Source of the DNA: Planctomycetia bacterium
GTDB taxonomy: Bacteria; Planctomycetota; Planctomycetia; Pirellulales; Thermoguttaceae
Direction: 5' to 3'
Assembly: GCA_030539295.1 (NCBI GenBank)
Contig: JAUNSJ010000010.1
Coordinates: 1-64,000 of the forward strand
Length of the DNA: 64,000 bases
The notes below the pieces were generated by a model that worked only from the letters and a program-made list of their open reading frames with translations, was not told where the DNA came from and did not search any database. Within the stretch, counting starts at the first letter, position 1; the number at the start of each line of letters is the position of its first letter. The translations under genes were made by a program, and so were the position numbers. This document shows, piece after piece, positions 54,601 through 62,928 of this stretch.

Positions 54601-56350
54601 GCTGTGGAAATTCTCGGCCGTAAAATCGCTCGTGGTCCCGTTCGACGAAACCTCGGCCAAGGAGACCCGCCTCCGACTCGAAAACTGGCTCACACAAGCC
54701 ATTCGATATCAGGAAGACCTCTCCGTACTCCTCTATCAGACGTCCCGTTACGTCGTTCCCGCGCCCCGCGGAACAACCGAATCCTTAATTGAGTACGATC
54801 AGCATCAGGGGACCAAGGAAATACTCCTGGATAAGATCATCTGGTCCATGGTCGAAGTCAACGACACGATTCTCTACCTGGAGTCCGTCCTGTACGAGAA
54901 CGACCATCCGGACGGTCGTAAGGGGCACAGTATGTGGAGTCATATACGCAAGGTTATGAGTGCCATTTTCCGCAGCGACGTTAAGCGGGTCCGCAAGTTG
55001 TGGCATTCGATGCTCCGGGCCCTCGAAAAAGAGACCCTCCTCTACATCCCCACCTCGCGCGGCGGCGACCCCATCGCCATCGTAAAATGCCGGTGTCTGC
55101 AGCAGATTGTCCTCCGTCTTCTGGAATACACACCCAAGCTCGGTCTGCTCACCGAAACCTTCGAACTCCTGCGCACTGTTCAAATTATGGAACAGGTCCG
55201 GCAAACCCTGCCCGGCGTTATTACCGAGTTCGACCGGATTTTCGAAACCGCAACGCACGGCGTCGCTCAATGTGTCGCCGACTCCTCCAAGAGCTGGCGC
55301 ATTCGGTCCGACGACCCCAAATTCAAGTCCGTCGACGACGCCCTGGTCATTTATATTGAAAAGACTATCGACGCCCTCCTGTCATGCTGGCTCTCGCACA
55401 GTCGACATATCCGCATTTCCACCGTCGAATCCCTCATGACAGAACCCTACTGGGACAATGTCAAGCAATTCATTATCAACTACGGGGAAGATCTGCTCAC
55501 GCAGCAGTTCCTCGGCTTTCGCAATATGAGAGCCATTCTGCATCAGGGCGCCGACACCTTCCTGAAGAGTCTCGTCGAAATGCACAAAAACGGTCGCGAA
55601 CTCGAAGTCGGCAACAAGCTGGTACAAGACATCGTTGCGAACAAGATCGACCTGACTCGCGTTGCCAGTATGCTCGACCTGATCTTCGAATGCGTCGCCG
55701 AAAACTACACGGAATACGTCGACTATAACAGTACGACCACGCATTCGGACCACGGGTCAAAGCTCTACATGTTCCTCGACATGCTCCGGGTACTCACCGG
55801 TTACGAGCGCGTCGCCTGGAATCTCAAGCCCGTTTACTGGGTGCACGACACCATGATTCGCGCAAAGCGTTCGCAAGCGGCCGCGCTCTGGGAGCAGAGC
55901 GTCGCTCGAAAAAGCTCCAATATAGCCGAAGAAAATATACGAAACTACAACCATCTTAGTGCCCGTTATGGAATCTGGATTCCCAGTATCCACGAACGAC
56001 TCCAGGAACGGTTCATACGCCCTCTGCAAATCGACCGTATGTGCGCCGTCGTTCCGCAAGCCATTCGCGACGTGCGCAAGCCCGGCCCTTCTCTCTCCTT
56101 CCAGCTTTTGGAGGACCAGATTGCCAAGTTCGCCGAAACGCCTATGGGGGTCGGTTACGAAATCCCCGAATGGCTCGAAACACTTCAGGAAGAGGTTATG
56201 AACTCACAGGCAGCCGCTAAGGGTGAGGAACGCGATAAACAGAACGATGCCTTTAATCCGGTCCCCCCCTTTGAACAGATTCGTTTGTCGCGTGCTGAAC
56301 TCGAACGACAAATCCGCTTTTGCGTTTCTCATCTGAATTATCAGGAGTAA
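51650..56350 (+). CDS. 1566-residue protein of unknown function
   Basis: A very large, mostly helical, probably cytoplasmic protein without signal peptide or membrane segments. I recognise no catalytic motif. The first 560 residues have conserved-looking aromatic blocks (FSSGTSEPRFFKAWNDLFFLL, NPHEWITPLPLYIKGVGIAWGRYYELVEKTL pieces). Helical repeats follow around 390-430 (LARTYARMGYFEAAERQSSI), resembling TPR-type hairpins. An acidic low-complexity segment (EEEDDDDDPD) lies near residue 913, and a second helical domain extends to the end. The overall look is of an alpha-solenoid scaffold. Very long orphans of this sort are common in Planctomycetes. A metallophosphoesterase gene follows 114 bases later on the same strand. 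No Shine-Dalgarno site is visible. Confidence 0.75.
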   Translation: MVINELNENEIKTIRDLSGYLNFSSGTSEPRFFKAWNDLFFLLAKTTKEGVWSEARSFLDLAFVQLGQLDPAFRENSRATRVLSIVYDNFIPAWRLFHADLLHHQSDELLYNPFFLAKACALALVNEESWPDLQATVDKMIKQINDFLGYRPIPVLEGREKHEPNPHEWITPLPLYIKGVGIAWGRYYELVEKTLEILRTTDPEILHSASFDPDKLDELVLDPRAYDFDHPVNRRPNYNFGTWDPHTIDMNGYYRRFVVHQVTVDGILLRTNHNIISQLDFNTIPHRDLVYEGASVLAGTMLMGSGVTGDRVQAHDSSVTLATLMPPIAEYRDRFYDFLIRNIPDSMKPRLNFEAKKLFQPFAGARQDLNRHLAKTRADQLQRFHLARTYARMGYFEAAERQSSIIAVASARFFCQIDCRITAAHLKADDNALQEAYSLLPEIEDLLQRGIACGALPDPWSMLGFSAEFSLFPSVENTVHDHRIDDLIGLMNDIFDLYSRLQKEAAAAGLSDLQADLSDHMSDLAGWWDQFGSTEVSNVEGFSGAAVWESAAKVSTALAAWHHAGTAAGDVAFWCRHVERFNSPKAFVLLGDALLDKKDQVAAMALLVHWLSHSDSIPLIEGDYSFHSLTFRWMESLWQERDALTADEPHSASSPSGSASSSTSDRQSDPAALLKKWDLATKFIDFLEANADKYWNVPVLEIGPRHMSSDSERPSFRAVKNQKNPQSQQLPAVGHHFLSSLRAEIGTAEAELLLQQLGSRFSHLDLRLNLVAYFWFQEQDREETLIACDYFRSLVDLPLQNPQLFVFDSESELEKKHELFYNAMKQIFSVPNESDPEIFDAISKVIAPHDETPSSHHVSPESSDREFPFNDADESSLQDKYHQILEKLRHPDDYPGPEDDTNEKARPLDQEEEDDDDDPDHRGIDPLFRSAYENMTFHDSADDGISDEMMESPGGNYRDGDDFELSQETDRINDRLAFIFTMVKLWKFSAVKSLVVPFDETSAKETRLRLENWLTQAIRYQEDLSVLLYQTSRYVVPAPRGTTESLIEYDQHQGTKEILLDKIIWSMVEVNDTILYLESVLYENDHPDGRKGHSMWSHIRKVMSAIFRSDVKRVRKLWHSMLRALEKETLLYIPTSRGGDPIAIVKCRCLQQIVLRLLEYTPKLGLLTETFELLRTVQIMEQVRQTLPGVITEFDRIFETATHGVAQCVADSSKSWRIRSDDPKFKSVDDALVIYIEKTIDALLSCWLSHSRHIRISTVESLMTEPYWDNVKQFIINYGEDLLTQQFLGFRNMRAILHQGADTFLKSLVEMHKNGRELEVGNKLVQDIVANKIDLTRVASMLDLIFECVAENYTEYVDYNSTTTHSDHGSKLYMFLDMLRVLTGYERVAWNLKPVYWVHDTMIRAKRSQAAALWEQSVARKSSNIAEENIRNYNHLSARYGIWIPSIHERLQERFIRPLQIDRMCAVVPQAIRDVRKPGPSLSFQLLEDQIAKFAETPMGVGYEIPEWLETLQEEVMNSQAAAKGEERDKQNDAFNPVPPFEQIRLSRAELERQIRFCVSHLNYQE

Positions 56351-56464
56351 ATCGCATGTTCGTCCGGCCTTTTGCTCCTGTCGTCAACACAGCGACCTTA
56401 CTGGTATCCTGTATTTCGCGCGAGCTTGAGAATTATTACTACCCTAACACAAGGAACACAAGCG

Positions 56465-57373
56465 ATGATTAGATTCGGCCTCTTTACCGACATGCAATAT
56501 GCCGACCGCGAGCCCGCTCGCAACCGCGATTACCGAAAATCTCTCGATAAATTCATTGCCGTCGCCGGTTCCTTTCACCAGGAAAAACTCTCACGCGTCT
56601 TCCACCTCGGCGACATCGTCAACGATGGATGGTCCAATCTGACCCAGGCGCTCGAACTGTTCGATAAGTCTGAACTGCCTCTGATTCACGTTCTGGGAAA
56701 TCACGACTTCATCATCGACGACGATAAAAAAAACAGACTTCCTTCCCTGCTCCGACTCCCCGATTGCGGCTATTACGCCATGGAACTCCCCGACCCGGAC
56801 GACCCGGATAACCGCTGGAAATGTATGATTCTCAACGGAAATGAAAACGCACCCTACGTCGCCACAAACGACAGCGACCGGGAAAAAGCCGAACGACTCC
56901 GCGAAAAATACCGTCTCGTCAGCGGAAACCTGCCCGAGCCCTGGAATGGAACCTTCTCACCGAAACAATTGCAGTGGCTGCGAGACGAACTGAACACGGC
57001 CCAAAAAGAGAATTGGCGCGTTCTCCTCTGCTCCCACTTCCCGCTCTACGCGCAAGCGAATACAATCCAACGTGCGGCCGCGTTCGGACCTCTGGCCAAC
57101 GTTGGTATCTACTTCTCGCTTATGGGCGTCTCCGCGTGGAACGGGCAGGAAATGCTCTCGCTCATCGAAGCCTTTCCCTGTGTCAAAGCCTGGTTCGCCG
57201 GCCATTTGCACGAAGGAAGTTATGGTCTGCGCAAAAATATCCACCATGTCACTTTTCGCGGTATGGTCGAGGCCGAACCCAACGCCTGGTCCATTATTAC
57301 CCTCGCGAAAAATTCCATTAAAATTGATGGCTTCGGGACGGAACCAGACCGCGAATTAATTTTTAACCATTGA
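56465..57373 (+). CDS. metallophosphoesterase, ADP-ribose/CDP-alcohol diphosphatase-like
   Basis: A 302-residue calcineurin-like phosphoesterase. The metal-binding motifs occur in order: FTDMQYAD, GDIVNDG, GNHD, CSHFP and GHLHEG. In the first motif Gln replaces the usual His, as in the manganese-dependent ADP-ribose/CDP-alcohol diphosphatases (motif DIQYAD), which suggests a nucleotide-diphosphate substrate. The ATG giving MIRFGLF is chosen; the 31-residue upstream extension is not family-like. It may be cotranscribed with the large orphan gene upstream and with hemL 61 bases downstream. Confidence 0.85.
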   Translation: MIRFGLFTDMQYADREPARNRDYRKSLDKFIAVAGSFHQEKLSRVFHLGDIVNDGWSNLTQALELFDKSELPLIHVLGNHDFIIDDDKKNRLPSLLRLPDCGYYAMELPDPDDPDNRWKCMILNGNENAPYVATNDSDREKAERLREKYRLVSGNLPEPWNGTFSPKQLQWLRDELNTAQKENWRVLLCSHFPLYAQANTIQRAAAFGPLANVGIYFSLMGVSAWNGQEMLSLIEAFPCVKAWFAGHLHEGSYGLRKNIHHVTFRGMVEAEPNAWSIITLAKNSIKIDGFGTEPDRELIFNH

Positions 57374-57434
57374 TCGCGTGGTCTCCAACTTCATTCCGTT
57401 TCCATTTTTATTTATTTTGCAAAATTAAACCATT

Positions 57435-58739
57435 ATGAAGAATCATCAGAACAGTATTCGCATCTTTCAAGAGGCCAAAGAACTCATGCCAGGCGGAGTC
57501 AACAGTCCGGCCCGCGCCTTTCTCGCCGTCGGTACAGACCCCGTCGTCATCGACCACGCCGCAGGCCCTTACCTCTTCGACGTCGATAACAACCAGTATA
57601 TCGATTACGTCCTGTCCTGGGGGCCCATGATCCTCGGGCATTGCGACCCTGTCGTTACCCGTGCTTTACACGAAGCCGTTAACCGTGGAACAAGTTACGG
57701 AGCACCCACAAACGACGAAAACCGACTCGCTCAACTCGTGCGTACGCTCGTCCCCTCGGTTGAAAAAATCCGACTCGTAAACTCCGGAACCGAGGCCACT
57801 ATGAGTGCCGTCCGACTCGCTCGCGGATTCACCGGCCGCGATAAGATTGTCAAATTCGTCGGGAACTATCACGGCCATTCCGATTCCCTGCTCGTCGCCG
57901 CCGGCAGCGCCGCGGCAACTTTCTCCGTGCCCGACTCGCCCGGCGTTACCCAAGCCAACGCCGCGGATACCATTTGCGCTCCCTATAACGATGAAGCGTT
58001 CATGACTCGACTCTTTGCTCAATTCGGCTCTCAAATCGCCGGGGTCATCGTCGAACCCGTCGCTGGAAATATGGGCTGCGTGCCAGGTTCTCTCTCTTTC
58101 CTGACAACCTTGCGCCAACTCACCGCCGAACACAACGCACTACTCATCTTCGATGAAGTCATGTCCGGCTTTCGCGTCGCACCCGGCGGGGCACAGCAAC
58201 GACTCGGAATACAGCCCGACCTGACTACCTTCGGAAAAATTATCGGCGGCGGACTCCCCGTCGGTGCCTACGGCGGACGACTCGACCTCATGAACGCCAT
58301 TATCCCCGTCGGAAAAGTCTATCAGGCAGGCACGCTCAGCGGAAATCCCCTTGCAACCGCCGCCGGCATTGCAACCCTCCAGCAACTGCTAACCGCGGGA
58401 CAACCGTTCTACGACTCACTGACAGAAAAAGTTCAACGTCTCACCACCGGCTTCCAACAGGCAGCGCAAGCCGCCAGGATTCCTCTGAAAGTCCAGTCCG
58501 CCGGCGGGATGTTTACCCCCTTCTTCCTCAACGAAACGGACCAGGAGGTCACCAGCTGGGATTCCGCCGCACGGTGCAATACCCAACGATTCGCCGCCTT
58601 CTTCCGAATCCTGCTCGAAAATGGTATTTATCCCCCTTGCAGTCAATTCGAATGCTGGTTCCTCTCGTCCCTGCACAGCGACGAGTTAATCGAAAAAACC
58701 ATCGACGTGGCTGCCTTGGCATTCAAACAGATTAGCTAA
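57435..58739 (+). CDS. hemL: glutamate-1-semialdehyde 2,1-aminomutase
   Basis: Converts glutamate-1-semialdehyde to 5-aminolevulinate in the C5 branch of tetrapyrrole synthesis, with PLP as cofactor. The 434-residue chain shows MPGGVNSPARAF, VNSGTEATMSAVRLARGFTGR, GNYHGHSD, the Asp of LLIFDEVMSGFR and the PLP lysine in TTFGKIIGGGLPVGAYGG. The gatekeeper-loop region YQAGTLSGNPLA is also typical. The start at MKNHQNSIRIFQEAKELMPGG fits the family. Confidence 0.95.
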   Translation: MKNHQNSIRIFQEAKELMPGGVNSPARAFLAVGTDPVVIDHAAGPYLFDVDNNQYIDYVLSWGPMILGHCDPVVTRALHEAVNRGTSYGAPTNDENRLAQLVRTLVPSVEKIRLVNSGTEATMSAVRLARGFTGRDKIVKFVGNYHGHSDSLLVAAGSAAATFSVPDSPGVTQANAADTICAPYNDEAFMTRLFAQFGSQIAGVIVEPVAGNMGCVPGSLSFLTTLRQLTAEHNALLIFDEVMSGFRVAPGGAQQRLGIQPDLTTFGKIIGGGLPVGAYGGRLDLMNAIIPVGKVYQAGTLSGNPLATAAGIATLQQLLTAGQPFYDSLTEKVQRLTTGFQQAAQAARIPLKVQSAGGMFTPFFLNETDQEVTSWDSAARCNTQRFAAFFRILLENGIYPPCSQFECWFLSSLHSDELIEKTIDVAALAFKQIS

Positions 58740-58854
58740 ACAACCTGTTTTACTTACACTAACAAAACTAAATACTGACCCCCATTTATATAAATCGAAC
58801 GTTAACACAACCGCGAGAGACGAAATTCAATTTTTGGAGTGCACAGGCAAGATT

Positions 58855-59499
58855 ATGACGCGACAAGGCTTTTTCATCGCCATCGAAGGCGGCGACGGTA
58901 CCGGCAAGAGTACCCAGGTCCAGATCCTGAAAGACTGGCTCGAATCGACAGGCCACACGGTTCGCGTCTTCCGTGACCCTGGTACCACGGCGACCGGCGA
59001 GGCCATTCGGTCCATCCTGCTCGACCAGACGGACTGGCACATAGGGGCCGTTGCCGAAATGTTCCTCTTTATGGCCGCTCGCGCGCAATTGGTAGAAGAG
59101 GCCATTCTGCCTGCCCTGGCTCGCGGAGAAATCGTGCTGCAGGACCGGTATCTGCTTTCCACCGTCGTCTACCAAGGTTATGCCGGAGGCGTTCCCCTGA
59201 CGGACGTCTGGGCTGCCGGTCGCCTTGCTATTGGCTCCGCGCTGCCTGACCTGACCTTCGTTCTCGACCTTTCTCCGCAACTGGCCCGAGAACGACTCCA
59301 GCGCCCGCTCGACCGCATGGAGCTTAAAGGGAAAGAATACCACGACCGGGTCCGCGACGGCTTTCTGGCCTGTGCCCGGCTCTGGCGCGAAACCTTTCCC
59401 ACAGGAGAAATCTGCGTTCTTGACGCCAACAGGTCCGCAATCGAGTTGGCAAAAAGAATCCGGGAGGAAGTGGAAAAATTCGCTTTGCAACGAAAATGA
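58855..59499 (+). CDS. tmk: thymidylate kinase
   Basis: Phosphorylates dTMP to dTDP. The 214-residue chain has the P-loop EGGDGTGKSTQ, the FRDPGTTATGEAIR loop and the substrate-binding LQDRYLLSTVVYQGYAG block. In most bacteria the middle motif is REPGGT; here it is RDPGTT. The ATG at 58855 (MTRQGFFIAIEG) is preferred to an in-frame TTG 21 bases earlier. Antisense frames over the gene are shadows. Confidence 0.94.
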   Translation: MTRQGFFIAIEGGDGTGKSTQVQILKDWLESTGHTVRVFRDPGTTATGEAIRSILLDQTDWHIGAVAEMFLFMAARAQLVEEAILPALARGEIVLQDRYLLSTVVYQGYAGGVPLTDVWAAGRLAIGSALPDLTFVLDLSPQLARERLQRPLDRMELKGKEYHDRVRDGFLACARLWRETFPTGEICVLDANRSAIELAKRIREEVEKFALQRK

Positions 59500-59575
59500 G
59501 AGTAAAATGACTCCTTTTTCTCCCGTTTTTTCCGCAAATCATGTCTTTTTTATTGAGGAACCGCAAAAGCCCCCC

Positions 59576-59603
59576 TTGTTGCTTCCTGTTTTGCTGCTAA
59601 AAT
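59576..59603 (+). promoter_or_regulatory. putative promoter of rplM-rpsI
   Basis: TTGTTG (59576-59581), a 16-base spacer and TAAAAT (59598-59603) precede rplM. The leader of about 125 bases contains a hairpin, CAAGGA-AGAG-TCCTTG (59667-59682), which could bear on autoregulation. Confidence 0.5.
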
Positions 59604-59736
59604 ATGGCTTTTGTAGAAGTCAGTCTTTAACTTTCCTTAAGTGCTCTTGCTCTGCAATATTCCATTCAAGGAAGAGTCCTTGGGGGCAATGCAGGCAAAC
59701 ACAGGAACCAGGATAATTCGAGAGAGAGTTTGTACG

Positions 59737-60174
59737 ATGGACAAAACTTACATGGCAAAGCCCGGCGAAGTCGAGCAAAAGTGGTGGTTGGTGGACGCGA
59801 CGGACAAGGTGGTCGGTCGTTTGGCGAGTGATATCGCTATGGTCCTTATGGGTAAGCATCGCCCGACCTATACCCCCCATGTCGACACCGGCGATTACAT
59901 TATCGTAACGAATGTGGATAAAGTCGTTTTTACCGGCAAAAAGTGGGATAACAAACGATATACATGGAATACGGGATATCCCGGGCTGCGCAGTGAAACC
60001 GCTCGTGAACGCTTCGACGCCAAGCCGGAAATGATTCTCCGGGAAGCTGTTCGTCGCATGCTCCCCAAGAACAAGCTCGCTGTCAAAATGCTCGATAAGA
60101 TGAAGCTTTACACCAGCGAACAGGAACATCGACATCAGGCACAGTGCCCCCAAAAGCTCGATTTGGGTAAGTGA
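59737..60174 (+). CDS. rplM: 50S ribosomal protein L13
   Basis: L13 is an early-assembly protein of the large subunit. The start is MDKTYMAKPGEVEQKWW, with GAGAGAG about 7 bases upstream; longer readings are excluded. The 145-residue chain shows VDATDKVVGRLASDIAMVLMGKH, YTPHVDTGDYIIVTN and AVRRMLPKNKLAVKMLDKMKLY. It is paired with rpsI as usual. Confidence 0.96.
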   Translation: MDKTYMAKPGEVEQKWWLVDATDKVVGRLASDIAMVLMGKHRPTYTPHVDTGDYIIVTNVDKVVFTGKKWDNKRYTWNTGYPGLRSETARERFDAKPEMILREAVRRMLPKNKLAVKMLDKMKLYTSEQEHRHQAQCPQKLDLGK

Positions 60175-60279
60175 TTTTTGTACTTCTTGTGCTCACCCTT
60201 CCCGGGTTGCGTTACACCTGATGGGCGGGCACACTACCAACCGGAATAATAAGGCGAATAATCAAAAAAGGAATATCAG

Positions 60280-60705
60280 ATGATTAAACGTGGTAATTAC
60301 GTGCTTGAGGGTAATGGCAAAAATGATAAACTTGGGACAGGACGTCGCAAAACGGCCGTTGCCCGCGTTCGAATTCGTCCCGGTCAGGGCCGCATTAGTG
60401 TCAATAACAGGGAATTCGAAGAATTCTTCCGCACGGAACAGCTCCGCGCTGCCGTTTTGGCTCCCTTGCTCGAAACCGAAAAACGGGACTCCGTCGACGT
60501 CGTTATTACCGTCTCTGGCGGTGGTACGACCGGTCAGGCCGACGCCTGCAAGCTCGGAATCGCTCGTGGCCTGAAAGAATTCGACCCCGAAGTTGAGCCG
60601 AAATTACGCGAAAAGAGTCTCCTTACTCGGGACGCTCGTGAAGTCGAACGCAAAAAGTACGGTCTGCGAAAAGCTCGTCGTGGTACCCAGTTCTCCAAAC
60701 GTTAA
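60280..60705 (+). CDS. rpsI: 30S ribosomal protein S9
   Basis: S9 reaches with its C-terminal tail to the P-site tRNA. The 141-residue chain shows GTGRRKTAVARVRIRPGQG, GGGTTGQADACKLGIARGL and the conserved end YGLRKARRGTQFSKR, with the terminal Lys-Arg that touches tRNA. AGGAA lies upstream of the ATG. It follows rplM by 105 bases. Confidence 0.97.
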   Translation: MIKRGNYVLEGNGKNDKLGTGRRKTAVARVRIRPGQGRISVNNREFEEFFRTEQLRAAVLAPLLETEKRDSVDVVITVSGGGTTGQADACKLGIARGLKEFDPEVEPKLREKSLLTRDAREVERKKYGLRKARRGTQFSKR

Positions 60706-60754
60706 TCCGGGTTACCCTGCTCGCCGGTTGTCCGGCTCGAATCTTCCAGTCAAA

Positions 60755-60786
60755 AGCCGCTTTCTTCCCAGAAGGCGGCTTTTTTT
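60755..60786 (+). terminator. intrinsic terminator of rplM-rpsI
   Basis: AGCCGCTTTC and GAAGGCGGCT form a 10-bp stem (one G-T pair) with the loop TTCCCA, followed directly by six T. It is the clearest terminator in the window, 49 bases after the rpsI stop codon. Confidence 0.9.
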
Positions 60787-60882
60787 ACGCCCGAACAAAG
60801 CAAGCGGATCCTCTCCCGTTCTTCACACTTACGGAAAAGGACCTTTTACCGGACCTGCCTGTGATAAAATCACTTGGCCATC

Positions 60883-62388
60883 TTAATTTGGACAGTCCCC
60901 AGCCATTCCCGTCCCGCTCTCCGACGCGGTCTGACAAGTGCTGTCCAACTTCTGCAATTCATTGTCCTCAAAGGAGGTAAAGGCATTGGGCACGGATTTT
61001 TCCAGAAGGGAATACAAATTCTTTTTACTCAAAAGCGGACCGCCATTATCGGCCGTCGCGTTATGCTGCATAAGAGAAACAACGGCGTTTAAAGGCGACG
61101 CATTTCCGAAATAACCGATATCACTACGGCAGGAAATTCGGTCTGCCGCCTCCTGACTGCTCGCTCCGGCCCAAATGGCGGCAAAGACCAATTGCTCTTC
61201 CAGGGCAAGCGAACCGGTCTGGTCGATGGCGGCTATGGCGGCCGTGCCACTGGTCGCGCGCAGCGTTATGGCCTCGCCGGAACTGTTCGCTCCAGCCCCA
61301 CCGAGCAATTCGCGAATCGACGTGTACCGCAGTGACTGCTTCATCTCATCTTTCGCGTTACGCATTTCCGCCAGTCCTGCCCCGGATGTCTCCAGGAGCG
61401 ATACGGTCACCGGATGCTCACCACTGGTCCGCGGCCATATGGCGTCGCCAAGAAAGAAATCCTTGTCTACCTTGTCCGCATTCGCGACCGAGAGCGTTGG
61501 ACTCGCAAAATTCCAGATCGCCTTCTTATACAGGGAGTCCACCTGATACAGACCTATTGCAATATTGGCAACATCCAGGAACGGTGGCTCCTGCCAGTTA
61601 TCAATTCCCAAGCGATTCACGTTGCAAACCGTAAAGGGAATAAACTTCAATCTTTTCCCTTTGAACATCGGATAGACGACATTCTGGCCCGGCTCCAATA
61701 AATTAAATGACCCCCAGTCGGACAGGACCTGACTCCCGTCGAGCACTGCCTGATAATAATCACCATTTTTATCCAGCGCCAACACACGCAATCGCGACCG
61801 CAACTGCCAGGTCTTCGTCTCGGGAATAAACTCGTTTCCCGTCTCGTCCAAGAGGACCCAGCGCAGTGCCGTCGCCCCATTCTCGACCCTGTCGCCCGAC
61901 TCACCATCCAAAATTTTCAGTGCCGGGTACTCCGTAATAATGAAACGCGGATGCAAGCCTTCAGGATCCGTCGCAACGTCCAGCAGGAGACCATAACGGC
62001 CATAAAGTGCCTGATTAAAATTCAATCGCCACTTCAGGCCTTTCAGACCGTCATTGTGCAAATTTCCGTATATATTCAGCTCGCGTACCTCACGCGGCGA
62101 CTCCGAATCGTCCCGAGCACCAAACGCCACTTTCAAGGGATTCTTCTGCATGAGCCCAACAACATCGTCAATCGTCGGCTTAAACAGATTTTCGTAAATC
62201 GCGTAGCGCTTTCGAAATTCATACAGCGACACCTCTCCCTGCGCCAAACGGATCATTTCTTTCTTCTCACGTGATGAAACGGGCAGATATTCCATGGCGC
62301 GGGGACCATTCTTGATGGAAACGGTCCCGGAATAACAATCGGTTACGGTCATCCAATTCGCTTTCATCAATTCATAATTCAAATTCAT
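60883..62388 (-). CDS. phage portal protein (DUF4055-like)
   Basis: A 501-residue protein resembling the DUF4055 portal family of tailed phages, which forms the dodecameric ring through which DNA is packaged. Landmarks are the N-terminal YELMKANWMTVTDCYSGTVSIKNG, YLPVSSREKKE, YGRYGLLLDVA and the long central helix region AEMRNAKDEMKQSLRY. It starts at MNLNYELMKANW behind AGGAG. It is third in the order terminase - small HTH protein - portal, all on the minus strand, and converges on the rpsI terminator. Confidence 0.8.
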   Translation of the reverse strand: MNLNYELMKANWMTVTDCYSGTVSIKNGPRAMEYLPVSSREKKEMIRLAQGEVSLYEFRKRYAIYENLFKPTIDDVVGLMQKNPLKVAFGARDDSESPREVRELNIYGNLHNDGLKGLKWRLNFNQALYGRYGLLLDVATDPEGLHPRFIITEYPALKILDGESGDRVENGATALRWVLLDETGNEFIPETKTWQLRSRLRVLALDKNGDYYQAVLDGSQVLSDWGSFNLLEPGQNVVYPMFKGKRLKFIPFTVCNVNRLGIDNWQEPPFLDVANIAIGLYQVDSLYKKAIWNFASPTLSVANADKVDKDFFLGDAIWPRTSGEHPVTVSLLETSGAGLAEMRNAKDEMKQSLRYTSIRELLGGAGANSSGEAITLRATSGTAAIAAIDQTGSLALEEQLVFAAIWAGASSQEAADRISCRSDIGYFGNASPLNAVVSLMQHNATADNGGPLLSKKNLYSLLEKSVPNAFTSFEDNELQKLDSTCQTASESGTGMAGDCPN

Positions 62389-62462
62389 TTTTCTCTTCTC
62401 CTGAAGGTTTCTATAGTTGCAAATAGTTTTCTTTTCACAAAATACGCAAAAACTGTATGATT

Positions 62463-62879
62463 TTACATTACCGGCAGTTGCTCATTCCCGGCGAATCGTT
62501 TGAGGAAACGACGCAGACCGTCGCTTGTCCATTCAGCATTATTGGCCCGGCACCATCGTCGATAAGCGAGAACCTGCATATATCTCGCTTGTGCTTTCGG
62601 GGCAAGTTGTAACTGAAGAACAATCTTTCTCCGTTTCCGCTTTCGTTTCGGCTGGTCTTGTAAAGGTTTTTTGCTTCGCTTTACGGTCAGCCCCAATTCG
62701 TATCGCAACCGATACACATAATGTTTGGAGAAACCGTGTTCCTTTATGAGTACATGCGGGGGGTAATCCGCGGCCAGCAAAGCGAGAATCACATTCATCT
62801 TGTTCAGGCAGGACCGCCCCTTCTCTGTTCTTCTGCGATGACATCCTTCTATGACGTTATTTCTGGAACAGACTTCCAT
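62463..62879 (-). CDS. small helix-turn-helix protein of the phage module
   Basis: A 138-residue basic protein. The ATG at 62879 is fixed by AAGGAG 6 bases upstream; longer readings overlap the terminase gene. A helix-turn-helix-like part, MNVILALLAADYPPHVLIKEHGFSKHYVYRLRYEL in pieces, is followed by a strongly basic stretch (KRKRKRRK) and a C-terminal helical part. It may be a small terminase subunit or a DNA-binding regulator; the position next to the large terminase favours the first, though the usual order is small-large-portal. Its two N-terminal Cys/His (CSRNN...CHRRR) are unexplained. Confidence 0.5.
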   Translation of the reverse strand: MEVCSRNNVIEGCHRRRTEKGRSCLNKMNVILALLAADYPPHVLIKEHGFSKHYVYRLRYELGLTVKRSKKPLQDQPKRKRKRRKIVLQLQLAPKAQARYMQVLAYRRWCRANNAEWTSDGLRRFLKRFAGNEQLPVM

Positions 62880-62928
62880 AACACACTCCTTTTCTGCTAT
62901 TCTTTGTGAACATAGTTTACACTGTCTG

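Noticed and set aside
58786..59490. 234-codon minus-strand frame
   Set aside because: Antisense to tmk.
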